Assembly (NCBI GenBank): GCA_963823515.1 | Contig: CAWGMB010000001.1 | Coordinates: 62,001 to 126,000 of the forward strand | DNA length: 64,000 nt | Reading direction: 5' to 3' | Source: Miltoncostaea sp963823515 | Lineage (GTDB): Bacteria > Actinomycetota > Thermoleophilia > Miltoncostaeales > Miltoncostaeaceae | In this document: piece by piece, positions 34,441 to 42,014 of the stretch | Numbering within the stretch: the stretch's first letter is position 1 | Layout: every line of letters starts with the position of its first letter | The notes under the pieces: generated by a model | Database searches by the model: none | What the model saw: the letters and a program-made list of their open reading frames with translations, nothing else | What the model was told of the DNA's origin: nothing | Made by a program: the position numbers and the translations under genes

Positions 34441-35829
34441 TTGCGGAAATCCCTGCAGGTCCTCGTCTTCTTCCCCCGTGGGGGCTCCGCACAGGTCGTG
34501 CGCTACCTCGGCCTTGAGCTTCCGGGCGCGGGCTGGAGCACGCGGATCGTCGCCGGCTCGCTCGGCGGGCCGGGGGAGCCCGGCAACGCGCGGACGTTCT
34601 TCGGGCCGGAGGCGGACCTGGTCGCCGTCCCCTACGACGATGCGCTCGCCGCGCCCGACCCGCTCCTCGCCTCGCCCCCGATGCACCCGTCCTACGAGGA
34701 CCGGCCGGGAGCGCCGGACCGCATCCTCGCCGGCCTCGACGACCGTGTCGCCGGCCACCTCGCCGACGAGTGGACGCGCATACTGGGAAGTCCCGGCGTA
34801 CTCGAGGGCGTGGAGGTGGCGCACCTGCATCACCTGACCCCGGCGCATGACGCGATCGCGCGCCTGCGGCCCGGGCTGCCGGTCGTCACCCACCTGCACG
34901 GCACGGAACTCCTGATGCTCGACGAGGCCGATGCCGGGGCCTCCTGGGCGTACGAGGCGCGCTGGCGCGAGCGCATGCGACGGTGGGCCCGGGGGTCGGC
35001 GCGGGTGATCGTGTCGTCGGAGCCCTCGCGGGTGGACGCCGAGCGTCTCCTCGGGATCGACCCCGGGCGTCTCGAGGTCGTCCCCAATGGCGTCCACCTC
35101 GGCCTCTTCAGCGGCCCGCGCGCGAGCCCGGAGCAGCGCGCCGACCTCTTCCGGCACTGGCTGTGCGAGGAGCCGCGCGGCTGGTCGCCTGCGAACCCCA
35201 GCCCCGGCGAGGTGGCCTACTCCGCCGAGCAGATCGCGCCGCTGGTCGATCCGGACGCCGTCGTGCTCCTCTACGTCGGGCGCTTCACCGCCGTGAAGCG
35301 AGCCGCCCTGCTGGTGCGCGCCCACGCCCGCGCGCGGGCCGCCCTGGGGCGGCCGCTCCCGCTGGTGCTGGTGGGGGGCGCCGCGGGCGAGTGGGAGGGG
35401 GAGCACCCCGCCGAGGCCGCGGCGCGCTCCCCCTGGGGCCACGAGGTCTTCCTCGCCGGCTGGCGCTCGCACGCCGAGCTGGCCGACGTGCTCGCGTGCG
35501 GCGACGTGCTGGCCGTGCCGTCGGTGGCCGAGCGCTTCGGGCAGGTCTACGTCGAGGCGATGGCGATGCGCCTGCCGGTCATCGCCTGCCGCGCCGCCGC
35601 GCCGCCGACCTACATCGACGACGATCCGGCGTCACCGGATCGGTGCGGGTGGCTGGTGGCTCCCGACGACGAGGAGGACCTCGTCCGCGCCCTGGTGGCC
35701 GCGGCGTCCGACGCCGGCGAGAGGGCCGTCCGGGGCGAGAACGGGCGCCGCCGGGCCCGCGAGCGATTCTCGTGGGTCAACATCGCCCACACCGTGGCCG
35801 GGATCTACGCCGAGGCCGCCGGAGGCTGA
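34441..35829 (+). CDS. glycosyltransferase family 4 protein
   Basis: A 462-residue GT-B fold glycosyltransferase that moves a nucleotide-activated sugar to an unknown acceptor. The N-terminal domain has HLHHLTPAHDAIAR and PVVTHLHGTELL; the C-terminal GT1/4 domain has VVLLYVGRFTAVKRAALLV, a donor site with AERFGQVYVEAMAMRLPVIA (the EX7E-type element), and FSWVNIAHTV. The start TTG at 34441 is the best option but weak; a TAGGGT hexamer lies 10 bases upstream and CTG 34435 is in frame. Its 3' end overlaps the convergent phosphodiester glycosidase gene by 25 bases. Confidence 0.87.
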   Translation: MRKSLQVLVFFPRGGSAQVVRYLGLELPGAGWSTRIVAGSLGGPGEPGNARTFFGPEADLVAVPYDDALAAPDPLLASPPMHPSYEDRPGAPDRILAGLDDRVAGHLADEWTRILGSPGVLEGVEVAHLHHLTPAHDAIARLRPGLPVVTHLHGTELLMLDEADAGASWAYEARWRERMRRWARGSARVIVSSEPSRVDAERLLGIDPGRLEVVPNGVHLGLFSGPRASPEQRADLFRHWLCEEPRGWSPANPSPGEVAYSAEQIAPLVDPDAVVLLYVGRFTAVKRAALLVRAHARARAALGRPLPLVLVGGAAGEWEGEHPAEAAARSPWGHEVFLAGWRSHAELADVLACGDVLAVPSVAERFGQVYVEAMAMRLPVIACRAAAPPTYIDDDPASPDRCGWLVAPDDEEDLVRALVAAASDAGERAVRGENGRRRARERFSWVNIAHTVAGIYAEAAGG

Positions 35830-36584
35830 GGACGGTCGACGAACGCGACCGCCGTGAGCAGGGCGCGCCCGCCGTGGATGTCGCGGCCGTCGGCCTCGCG
35901 GGGGCGGTTCACGAGGCGCCCGTCCACCACGAGCGACGTGGAGCCGCCGCCGTCGAGGTTGATCGCCTCCCGCGCGCCGAGCTCGGCCATCAGCCTCGCG
36001 AGGTCCGCGAGCGTGAGCCCGGCCTCGCCGGGCGCGCGCCCCTCGGTGGCGACGGCGAGCAGCCGCGTGTCGTCCAGCCCGATCGCGGCGCGGGGATGCC
36101 GGCCCGCCGTGATGTCCGAGTCGAACTGGGAGCTGCCCGCCGAGAACCCCTCGCGGTCCTCGCCATCACGGACGATCGGCCGTCCGTCGGAGACCAGGGC
36201 CGGCCCGGCCTGCAGCAGGTCGCCCGCGGGCGTCCGGGGCAGGGCGGCGAGCGGGGCGATCGTCAGCCGGTCCCCCTCCACGTGCAGGCACGCGCGCGCG
36301 GCGGCGAAGAGGGGATCGAAGGGCGCGGTGGGCACGCGCCGCCCCTCGCGCCAGACCTCGCCGAGCGCGGGTCCCGCCGGGGTCACGAAGAACCCGCCCA
36401 CGAGGGCGTCGGTGACGCCCGATCGCGTGCACCACGCGTGCAGGGGCTCCGGGGCCGGCAGCGCGACGACCGTCGCCGAGACCAGCGCCCGCCGATAGAC
36501 CGCGACGTGGACCGTGGTCGCGGCCCGTCCGCTCCGCACCCGCCGGGAACGGATCTCGCGTCGGCTCGCTGGGGCGAGGGGCAT
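35805..36584 (-). CDS. phosphodiester glycosidase family protein
   Basis: A 259-residue protein of the NAGPA-like phosphodiester glycosidase family, which cleaves sugar-1-phosphodiesters. The family end signature is REAINLDGGGSTSLVVDGRL with RLLAVATEGR before it. No signal peptide is visible, so it may act in the cytosol. The start ATG at 36584 follows GGAGAGGGA; the frame is open upstream. It overlaps the glycosyltransferase tail to tail. Both deal with sugar-phosphate chemistry, but opposite strands rule out an operon. Confidence 0.82.
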   Translation of the reverse strand: MPLAPASRREIRSRRVRSGRAATTVHVAVYRRALVSATVVALPAPEPLHAWCTRSGVTDALVGGFFVTPAGPALGEVWREGRRVPTAPFDPLFAAARACLHVEGDRLTIAPLAALPRTPAGDLLQAGPALVSDGRPIVRDGEDREGFSAGSSQFDSDITAGRHPRAAIGLDDTRLLAVATEGRAPGEAGLTLADLARLMAELGAREAINLDGGGSTSLVVDGRLVNRPREADGRDIHGGRALLTAVAFVDRPQPPAASA

Positions 36585-36729
36585 TCCCTCTCCGTCGGCC
36601 GCTTCCCCCCGAGATTCGAGCCGCGTGGCCACCGGCCGGCACTCTAGGGGCGCCCTCGGCTGTGGCGGTGTCACATCGGTGCGCCGGGGGCCCGGTCGGA
36701 TGGGGTGGCGCACCGGCGCCCCCGATCCC

Positions 36730-36735
36730 TACGAT
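36730..36735 (+). promoter_or_regulatory. putative -10 element of a leaderless transcript
   Basis: TACGAT lies six bases before the GTG at 36742, the same hexamer and spacing as at the luciferase-like gene (2677-2682). Confidence 0.4.
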
Positions 36736-36741
36736 CTGGAT

Positions 36742-37224
36742 GTGACCGCGAATGAAGCAGACGGGCCCATCGGCCTGATCGTCGTCGACCACGGCTCGCG
36801 CCGGGCCGAGAGCAACGAGATGCTCGAGGAGATGGTGGTCATGGTGCGCGATGCGGTGCCGTACGAGATCGTCGAGGCCGCCCACATGGAGCTGGCCGAG
36901 CCCTCCATCGCGACCGCCTTCGACGCCTGCGTGGCGCGCGGCGCCCGAACGGTCGTCGTGTCGCCGTACTTCCTGCTGCCCGGCAGGCACTGGCGCCAGG
37001 ACATCCCGGCGCTCGTCGAGGAGGCCGCCTCCCGCCACCCCGGCATCACATATCTGGTGGCCGCTCCCTTCGGACTCCATCCGCTGATGGCCGAGGTGGT
37101 CAACGCGCGCGTCGAGCACTGCCTCGCCCACGTCCGGGGCGAGGCTGCCGAGTGCGAGGCCTGCGCCGGCACGGGGACCTGCCGGATGATCACGACCGCG
37201 CAGGCGGCGGCCCCCACGATCTGA
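36742..37224 (+). CDS. CbiX/SirB-like sirohydrochlorin chelatase
   Basis: A 160-residue single-domain chelatase that inserts metal (Co or Fe) into sirohydrochlorin. The N-terminal active-site segment is IGLIVVDHGSRRAESNEMLE, with the catalytic His. A second motif is VVVSPYFLLPGRHWRQDIP, and the substrate-side end is APFGLHPLMAEVV. The C-terminus carries extra cysteines (CEACAGTGTC), which could bind an iron-sulfur cluster or metal. The start GTG at 36742 is leaderless. Other siroheme or B12 genes are not nearby. Two radical-SAM relics with heme-pathway character lie 11 kb upstream. Confidence 0.85.
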   Translation: MTANEADGPIGLIVVDHGSRRAESNEMLEEMVVMVRDAVPYEIVEAAHMELAEPSIATAFDACVARGARTVVVSPYFLLPGRHWRQDIPALVEEAASRHPGITYLVAAPFGLHPLMAEVVNARVEHCLAHVRGEAAECEACAGTGTCRMITTAQAAAPTI

Positions 37225-37252
37225 TCGGGGACGGCGGCGCGGGCGGCCGCCG

Positions 37253-37531
37253 TCAGGAGACGGGGCCGAGCGCGACGAGGACGTCGTCTTCGAGGGCGGC
37301 GACCATCTCGTCGATGCGGGCGCCGCCGAGGCCGAGGGCCTCGGCCACCTCGGCGCGCGTGCGCGGGCGGACCGGGTCGCGGTCGAGGCCGATCCGCAGG
37401 CGCGCCACCGCGGCGAGGTCGGCCTCGAGCCGCGCGATCACGGGCGAGAGCCGCAGATCGGCGAGATCGCGCGCGCCGGTCAGCCGCAGCACGTCGCCGC
37501 GGAAGCGGCCCAGGTCCTCGTCGTCGCCCAT
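37253..37531 (-). CDS. hypothetical protein with possible winged-helix part
   Basis: A 92-residue soluble protein. Residues 55-90 (RTRAEVAEALGLGGARIDEM) look like a helix-turn-helix with a following helix, and the first half is helical. No family recognised. The start ATG at 37531 is preceded by GGGGGA. It is convergent with the CbiX-like gene and divergent from the small ORF at 37726. Confidence 0.6.
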   Translation of the reverse strand: MGDDEDLGRFRGDVLRLTGARDLADLRLSPVIARLEADLAAVARLRIGLDRDPVRPRTRAEVAEALGLGGARIDEMVAALEDDVLVALGPVS

Positions 37532-37725
37532 GTCGTCCCCCGGTCGGCCGGCGGCCTCGTGCGCCGGGCCCGCCCCACATCATGCCGGTGCCCGGGCGGG
37601 GAGCGGACGATCGTCCCCTGCATCCGGACGACCCGGCCCTCCGGGCCCGGTCGCGCTGTCGGCCCGATCCGCCGATATCAGGTGTGGAGGCCGCCATCCG
37701 GGCGGCCCGACGGGAGGCGGCGACA

Positions 37726-37824
37726 GTGAACGCGATGGGTTACCCCACGATTCCGAGCCTGATGGAGCAGCTGCGCAAGGTGATGGCGGAGCTTCGCGAG
37801 ATCGGGCGGCACGTCCCCGGCTGA
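37726..37824 (+). CDS. 32-residue small protein candidate
   Basis: A short ORF (MNAMGYPTIPSLMEQLRKVM, then AELREIGRHVPG) with GGGAGG exactly 8 bases before GTG 37726. It predicts one amphipathic helix. A hairpin (37855-37877) follows 31 bases after the stop. The Shine-Dalgarno and terminator support translation; no homolog is recognised. The frame is open further upstream. Confidence 0.45.
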   Translation: MNAMGYPTIPSLMEQLRKVMAELREIGRHVPG

Positions 37825-37854
37825 CGTCCCCGGCTCCTTGCTCCCTGCCGGGTC

Positions 37855-37877
37855 GCGGCGGCGGTCATCGCCGCCGC
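37855..37877. terminator. hairpin after the 32-residue ORF
   Basis: GCGGCGGCG, loop GTCAT, CGCCGCCGC: a perfect 9-bp GC stem 31 bases after the stop at 37824. Confidence 0.4.
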
Positions 37878-37925
37878 GGCGCCGTCGGGAGCGCCCGTGG
37901 GTGACGCGGGACGCCCGGGCCGTCA

Positions 37926-37943
37926 GGATCGGGGCCCCGATCC
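37926..37943. promoter_or_regulatory. 18-bp perfect palindrome before the ligase-fragment operon
   Basis: GGATCGGGGCCCCGATCC is an uninterrupted palindrome 20 bases upstream of the GTG at 37963. Its position suits an operator. Confidence 0.4.
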
Positions 37944-37962
37944 AGCGGTAAGGCGGTTCAGC

Positions 37963-38283
37963 GTGGATCCGTTCGCCAAGCTCTCGGACGCCGAGCGCGC
38001 GCTGCCCGTCGGCCACTACGCCGACGGGCGCCTTCGCTACGCCGGAAGGGTCGGCACCGGCCTCACCCGCGCGACGCTGCGCGACCTGGCGGGGCGTCTG
38101 TCCCTGCGCCGCGCCACGCTGCCCTTCGCCGACGCGCCGCGACTCCGCCTCGCCACGTGGGTGGAGCTGCGCCTGATCGCGCAGATCGGCGTCACGGAGT
38201 GGACGCGCGACGGCCGGCTGCGCCACCCGCGCCACTTGGGGCAGCGCGAAGACAAGGCCGCGGAGGAGGTGGTGCGCGAGTGA
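37963..38283 (+). CDS. stand-alone OB-fold domain of an ATP-dependent DNA ligase
   Basis: A 106-residue protein equal to only the C-terminal OB domain of LigD/LigC-type ATP-dependent DNA ligases: LPVGHYADGRLRYAGRVGTG (18-37), then ATWVELRLIAQIGVTEWTRDGRLRHP and motif VI as REDK at residues 95-98. The nucleotidyltransferase domain with the AMP-accepting lysine is absent, and no remnant of it is found upstream. GTG 37963 lies ~7 bases after AAGGCG. The stop overlaps the next gene as GTGA, so the pair is an operon. It may be a remnant or a working accessory subunit; it cannot seal DNA alone. Confidence 0.7.
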   Translation: MDPFAKLSDAERALPVGHYADGRLRYAGRVGTGLTRATLRDLAGRLSLRRATLPFADAPRLRLATWVELRLIAQIGVTEWTRDGRLRHPRHLGQREDKAAEEVVRE

Positions 38284-39206
38284 GCGATGCGATCACCCTC
38301 GGGCGGCGGACGATCCCGATCAGCCACGCCGACCGGGTCGTCTTCCCCGCCGCCGGGCTCACGAAGATGGACGTCGCCCGCCACTACGCCGACGTGGCCG
38401 AGGTGATGGTCCCCCATGTGCGCGGGCGCCCGCTGGCGCTTCAGAGCTTCCCCAGGGGGATCGAGGGGGAGGGGTACTTCATCAAGAACGCGCCCCGGCA
38501 CTTCCCCTCCTGGATCGCCACCACCGAGGTTCCGAAGCGCGAGGGCGGCACGGTCCGCCACGTCGTCGCCGACGACGCGGCCACCCTGGTCTACCTCGCC
38601 GGTCAGAACGTGATCACACCCCACGTGTGGACGAGCCGGGTCGACATGCTCGAGCGGCCCGACCGGCTGGTCTTCGATCTCGACCCCACGACGGAGGACT
38701 TCGACCAGGTGCGCGCCGCCGCGCGCCGGCTCGGCGCGCTGTTGCGCGGCATCGGCATGGAGCCCTTCGCCATGACGACCGGCTCCCGCGGGTTGCACGT
38801 TGTGACCCCGCTGCGCCGGACGGCCGGCTTCGGCGAGGTGCGGGCCTTCGCCGGCGAGGTCGCGGCCGCCCTCGTGGAGCAGGATCCGGACACGCTCACC
38901 ACCGAGTTCCACCGCGAGAACCGGGCTGAGCGGATCTACGTGGACATCAACCGCACGCGCTACGCCCAGCACTCCGTGGCGCCCTACGCCGTGCGGCCCC
39001 TGCCGACCGCGCCCGTCGCGACGCCCGTGCGCTGGGAGGAGCTCGACGATCCAGCCCTCGAACCCCGGGCCTGGACGGTCGCGACGATCGGCGCGCGGCT
39101 GGCGGACGGCGGCGATCCGTGGCGCGACATCCGCGCCGCGGCCCGGTCGATCGGCCCCGCGCGGCGCGCGCTGGGCGCCGCGCGCGCGGGGCCGCCCGCG
39201 GCCTGA
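38280..39206 (+). CDS. LigD-type polymerase/primase domain protein (NHEJ)
   Basis: A 308-residue stand-alone LigD polymerase domain, an archaeo-eukaryotic primase-type enzyme that adds ribonucleotides at broken DNA ends in non-homologous end joining. It has the catalytic metal ligands D133 and D135 (LVFDLDP), the third Asp D222 (YVDINRTRY), H173 in GSRGLHVVTPL, and the 5'-phosphate-binding part near VLPAAG-like VVFPAAGLTKMDVARHYADV. The start GTG at 38280 overlaps the ligase OB gene (GTGA) and follows GGAGGAGG. No Ku gene is in the window; Ku and an intact ligase would be needed elsewhere. Confidence 0.92.
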   Translation: MSDAITLGRRTIPISHADRVVFPAAGLTKMDVARHYADVAEVMVPHVRGRPLALQSFPRGIEGEGYFIKNAPRHFPSWIATTEVPKREGGTVRHVVADDAATLVYLAGQNVITPHVWTSRVDMLERPDRLVFDLDPTTEDFDQVRAAARRLGALLRGIGMEPFAMTTGSRGLHVVTPLRRTAGFGEVRAFAGEVAAALVEQDPDTLTTEFHRENRAERIYVDINRTRYAQHSVAPYAVRPLPTAPVATPVRWEELDDPALEPRAWTVATIGARLADGGDPWRDIRAAARSIGPARRALGAARAGPPAA

Positions 39207-39336
39207 CATCGCCGGGCGACCGGGCCGCCACCGGCCCGGGAGGTCGATGGGCGCCCGTGCAGAACTGATGGGACATCAGACGCACCGAGCGATCGGTCCG
39301 CACGGCGGACCGGCGACGCGACGATGGGGGGATCCG

Positions 39337-39738
39337 ATGCACGAGAGCGCGCTGGAGCAACTCGGCCTTCCTCCGGAGGTGGCCGTGAACGGCTCCGCTC
39401 CGCACGATGGCCGCGGGGCCGCGAAGCCGACCGACACCGCGCGGACCACGGGCGAGCCCTCCATGGGCGCCGAGGTCCTCAATCACGCTTTGTCCGGGGC
39501 CAGCGGCTGGATGGTCTCCCGCCGGCTGCGGGCGCAGAAGCCCCCGATGACGCGCGCGGCCATGCAGGCGTGGCTCCTGCGCGGTGTGTTCGGGCTGTTC
39601 GCCGCGGTCGTCATCGCCGCCTTCGTCTTCATCGCGATCGGTCTCATGAGCGTCACCGAGGCGTCGGCCCTGCTCATGCCCGTCGCGGTCCTGGCGGCGA
39701 TGTCGATGGGGATCTTCCTGGGAGGCGACGGGGACTGA
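39337..39738 (+). CDS. hypothetical two-helix membrane protein
   Basis: A 133-residue protein with a soluble N-terminal ~75 residues and two C-terminal transmembrane helices (GVFGLFAAVVIAAFVFIAIG and ALLMPVAVLAAMSMGIFLGG). No family recognised. ATG 39337 follows GGGGGGA by 5 bases. Its stop codon is the first three bases of a 22-bp inverted repeat (39736-39792). Confidence 0.65.
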   Translation: MHESALEQLGLPPEVAVNGSAPHDGRGAAKPTDTARTTGEPSMGAEVLNHALSGASGWMVSRRLRAQKPPMTRAAMQAWLLRGVFGLFAAVVIAAFVFIAIGLMSVTEASALLMPVAVLAAMSMGIFLGGDGD

Positions 39739-39792
39739 GAGGACATGCCGGCGATGCACCCCTGCGGCGAGCATCGCCGGCATGTCCTCTCA
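39736..39792. repeat. 22-bp perfect inverted repeat joining two genes
   Basis: The left arm 39736-39757 begins with the TGA of the upstream gene. The right arm 39771-39792 contains the ATG (39782) of the next frame, and the loop is 13 bases. All 22 pairs match. As RNA it is a strong terminator-like hairpin that would also bury the downstream start codon. Confidence 0.8.
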
Positions 39793-39973
39793 TCGTCCGA
39801 CCCTGCCGCGCTACGAGGACTGGGCGGCGACCTGCGACGTCCGCTCGGCGGCCGATCCCCGGGGGCTGGTGCTCGACTTCGCCCGCTCGGCCTTCGGTCA
39901 CGTCTGCGAGGTCTGCGGCTGGGACCCCACCCTCCCGGCCGGCGCCGAGAGGACGCCGCCGCCGCTCGTCTGA
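39782..39973 (+). CDS. short DUF5996-like C-terminal fragment
   Basis: A 63-residue frame whose core (CDVRSAADPRGLVLDFARSA then FGHVCEVCGWDP) resembles the last ~50 residues of DUF5996-type proteins, which end with a pattern VR.A.DP...LL.F..STY......GWD. The rest of that ~300-residue family is absent. Its ATG lies inside the right arm of the inverted repeat and has no Shine-Dalgarno. It is either a truncated gene or a small cysteine-containing protein (CEVC). Recalled similarity, not searched. Confidence 0.45.
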   Translation: MSSHRPTLPRYEDWAATCDVRSAADPRGLVLDFARSAFGHVCEVCGWDPTLPAGAERTPPPLV

Positions 39974-39991
39974 TTCGGGCCGAGCGGTCCC

Positions 39992-40969
39992 TCAGCGCTT
40001 CTTCGGCTTCGGGCGGACCGTGAAGTAGCTCAGGCCCAGGGGCCGCGATGTGTACTTGCCGCGCACGTAGGGCCAGACGCGCCAGAAGTAGGTCTTCCCG
40101 TACGCCAACCGCCGGGCGGGCACGCGCAGCCTGTGCCTGCGGGGGAACATCGAGACGACCTTCGTCGCCCTCGTCCCGCGGAGCCGGAAGATCTGGACGT
40201 TGTAGAGCCGCGCGCCCTTGCGGCCGGGCCAGCGCAGCAGAGGCCTCCGCGTGGGCAGCCTCACGCCGACCCTCGGGCGCAGCGCGCGGGCGTTCAGAGT
40301 TCGGGGGCGGTAGGGCCGCGGCGCGGCGGTCGTGCCCACGGTCGGCGTCTGCACGAGGCTGACGGGCGCGGAGGGCAGCACGGCGCTTCCCACCGGCGTC
40401 GGTTGCGTGGGCCCCCTCACGACGTAGTAGACGATCCTGATCGCCTGGTTGCCGACGTCGTCGGTCGCGCGCACGGTGAACGTCGCGGAGCCGGCGGTCG
40501 CCGTGTTGATCGCCGCCCCGGAGGCGACGGTGCCGGTGCAGCTCACGGCGTCCTCGCAGGCGAACTCGGCGGTGAGCGCCGCGTTCAGGTCGATCTGGGC
40601 GCCGCTCGCCGGACGGTTCACGGTGATCTTCGGCGGGGTCAGGTTGACGCGGAACGTCCGTTGGGCCGGGTCCAGGCCGAGCGGGTCGAGATCGGTGGCC
40701 GACAGCGTGTGGAGGCCGTCGGCGATGCCCGGCAGCTTCACGGTGAGCGGCGACGCTCCCGAGTTCGGCGAGCCGCCGTTGACGGCCCAGGAGATCTGGT
40801 CGCCGATGGCTCCGGCGGCCGCGGTCAGCTCGTAGGTGGGCACGGGGCTCGTCACGGTCCACACATCACCGTCCGCGCCGGTGATCTGGGGCGTCGCGGC
40901 GGCCTGCGCGGCCCCGAGCGAGGCGAGCAGGACCCATGCAGCCGCGGCGATGGAGACCCTGGATCTCAT
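39992..40969 (-). CDS. secreted protein with Ig-like and fibronectin-like domains
   Basis: A 325-residue exported protein. A signal peptide is at 1-24 (VSIAAAAWVLLASLGAAQAA). Two beta-sandwich domains follow: one around 25-115, and one at 118-190 with a cysteine pair (FACEDAVSCTG) and FTVRATDDVGNQA as in bacterial Ig-like repeats. After a linker comes a C-terminal fibronectin-III-like segment (PLLRWPGRKGARLYNVQIFR, TYFWRVWPYVRGKY). Probably a surface or matrix protein. The start ATG at 40969 has TAGGTT seven bases upstream, so it is probably leaderless. Confidence 0.8.
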   Translation of the reverse strand: MRSRVSIAAAAWVLLASLGAAQAAATPQITGADGDVWTVTSPVPTYELTAAAGAIGDQISWAVNGGSPNSGASPLTVKLPGIADGLHTLSATDLDPLGLDPAQRTFRVNLTPPKITVNRPASGAQIDLNAALTAEFACEDAVSCTGTVASGAAINTATAGSATFTVRATDDVGNQAIRIVYYVVRGPTQPTPVGSAVLPSAPVSLVQTPTVGTTAAPRPYRPRTLNARALRPRVGVRLPTRRPLLRWPGRKGARLYNVQIFRLRGTRATKVVSMFPRRHRLRVPARRLAYGKTYFWRVWPYVRGKYTSRPLGLSYFTVRPKPKKR

Positions 40970-40976
40970 GGGCCGG

Positions 40977-40982
40977 AACCTA
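40977..40982 (-). promoter_or_regulatory. putative -10 element of a leaderless transcript
   Basis: TAGGTT lies seven bases before the ATG at 40969; no Shine-Dalgarno is seen. Confidence 0.4.
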
Positions 40983-41223
40983 CTGAATCCTCCGCATCGA
41001 TGCACCCCTTGTCGGACGTGCGGGAGAACCCGCGGGCGGGGTTTCGGGACGGGCGACGCGGTAGCCGCCCGTCGACGCCGTGCTCGGCGTCACGACGGCG
41101 GTGCTGCGCCCGGGCAGCGGGCACGTTCAGATCCCCCCGCTCGCTGCCCTCGTCTGGGATCCCGGGACGTGCGCCGCCTCGCGCCCGCCTCTCACGTGTG
41201 CCGGCCGGCCTGCCGGTGCTGGG

Positions 41224-41642
41224 GTGAATCTCCCCGGAAACCTCGGCCGCGGCTCGCGCGCAGCGGTCATCTCGTTGTGGGCCATTCTCCTGATCGCCCT
41301 CGCCGTCTTCGGCGTCCACGTCGGATTCGGCGTGGGCACGAGCGCTCGCGCTTCGAGTTGCTGGACGGATGGCTCTACTCGTCGCTCATGCTCCTTGGTG
41401 GCGCTCGGCATCCTGGCCCGCGTGGTTCTCGTGCGGGCGGAGCGGCTGGCATGGGCATTCATCGGTACCGGCGTCCTGCGCTGGTCGTCCGGGGAGATCT
41501 ACTCGTGGTGGGTGTTCTCACAGATCGAGGAGCCACCGTTCCCGTCGATCGCCGACGGGCTCTATCTGGCGTTCTACCCCCTGGCCTACGTCGGAATCGT
41601 GCTCCTGGTGAGCGCGCGCGTCCGGCGCTTTCAGCCCATCGC
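41224..41642 (+). pseudogene. membrane sensor gene, 5' half (frameshifted)
   Basis: A GTG-started frame giving an N-terminal membrane region (ISLWAILLIALAVFGVHVGF, then ALGILARVVLVRAERLAWAF, PFPSIADGLYLAFYPLAYVG). This pattern is seen at the front of actinobacterial GGDEF/EAL sensors. Between ~41340 and 41400 the protein-like reading (SRFELLDGWLYSSLMLLGG) is in another frame, so two compensating frameshifts are present. Homologous sequence stops near 41640. The next expected segment lies on the opposite strand (41631-41930), which points to an inversion. Confidence 0.6.
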
Positions 41643-41930
41643 CCGTCGCGGGCGCCATCCCATCACGCCGACCAGCCCGCCCAGGAGCGCCAGGATGAGC
41701 AGGTCACCCAGGGGATAGACGAGGTTGGTGGCGACGGCAGCCGCGATCCCCTCGCTGGCGGCGATGATCGGGGGCAGCAGCGCGAGGGCTCCGACGGCGA
41801 CCAAGCCCGGAGGCACCAGCACGGCCCAGCCCTCGATGCGCCTCTGACGGACCTGGCCGGTGGGCGGCCCATTCTGCCGGAGCTTCGCCCCCGGGTGGCC
41901 CGATCTCGCGGTCGCGCTCAGGCGATCCAC
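41631..41930 (-). pseudogene. membrane sensor gene, inverted second part
   Basis: A minus-strand frame encoding IEGWAVLVPPGLVAVGALAL, ASEGIAAAVATNLVYPLGDL and LILALLGGLVGVMGWRPRRA. In intact sensors of this family the order is YLAFYPLAYV..., then ATNLxYPLGDLLLLALxxGxxxLTGWRPGR, all on one strand. Here the second part is reversed and meets the first near 41640. There is no start signal. The intact GAF-GGDEF-HD-GYP gene begins just downstream. Confidence 0.6.
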
Positions 41931-41993
41931 CGCCTACACTCGCCGACGGTCCGCTTGCGGTTGAGCCGCTGCCCGGCACACGAGGTCTCTCGT

Positions 41994-42014
41994 ATGGCGA
42001 TCGACGCACCATGA
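41994..42014 (+). CDS. 6-codon leader ORF coupled to the next gene
   Basis: ATG-started mini-ORF (MAIDAP) with GAGG 8 bases upstream. Its TGA overlaps the next ATG as ATGA, and the following large gene has no ribosome site of its own. This is the third case of this layout in the window and the shortest, so the least certain. Confidence 0.3.
   Translation: MAIDAP

Noticed and set aside
37825..37962. Remnant of a ligase adenylation domain upstream of the OB fragment
   Set aside because: The 138 bases in all frames show no ligase motif I, III or IV.
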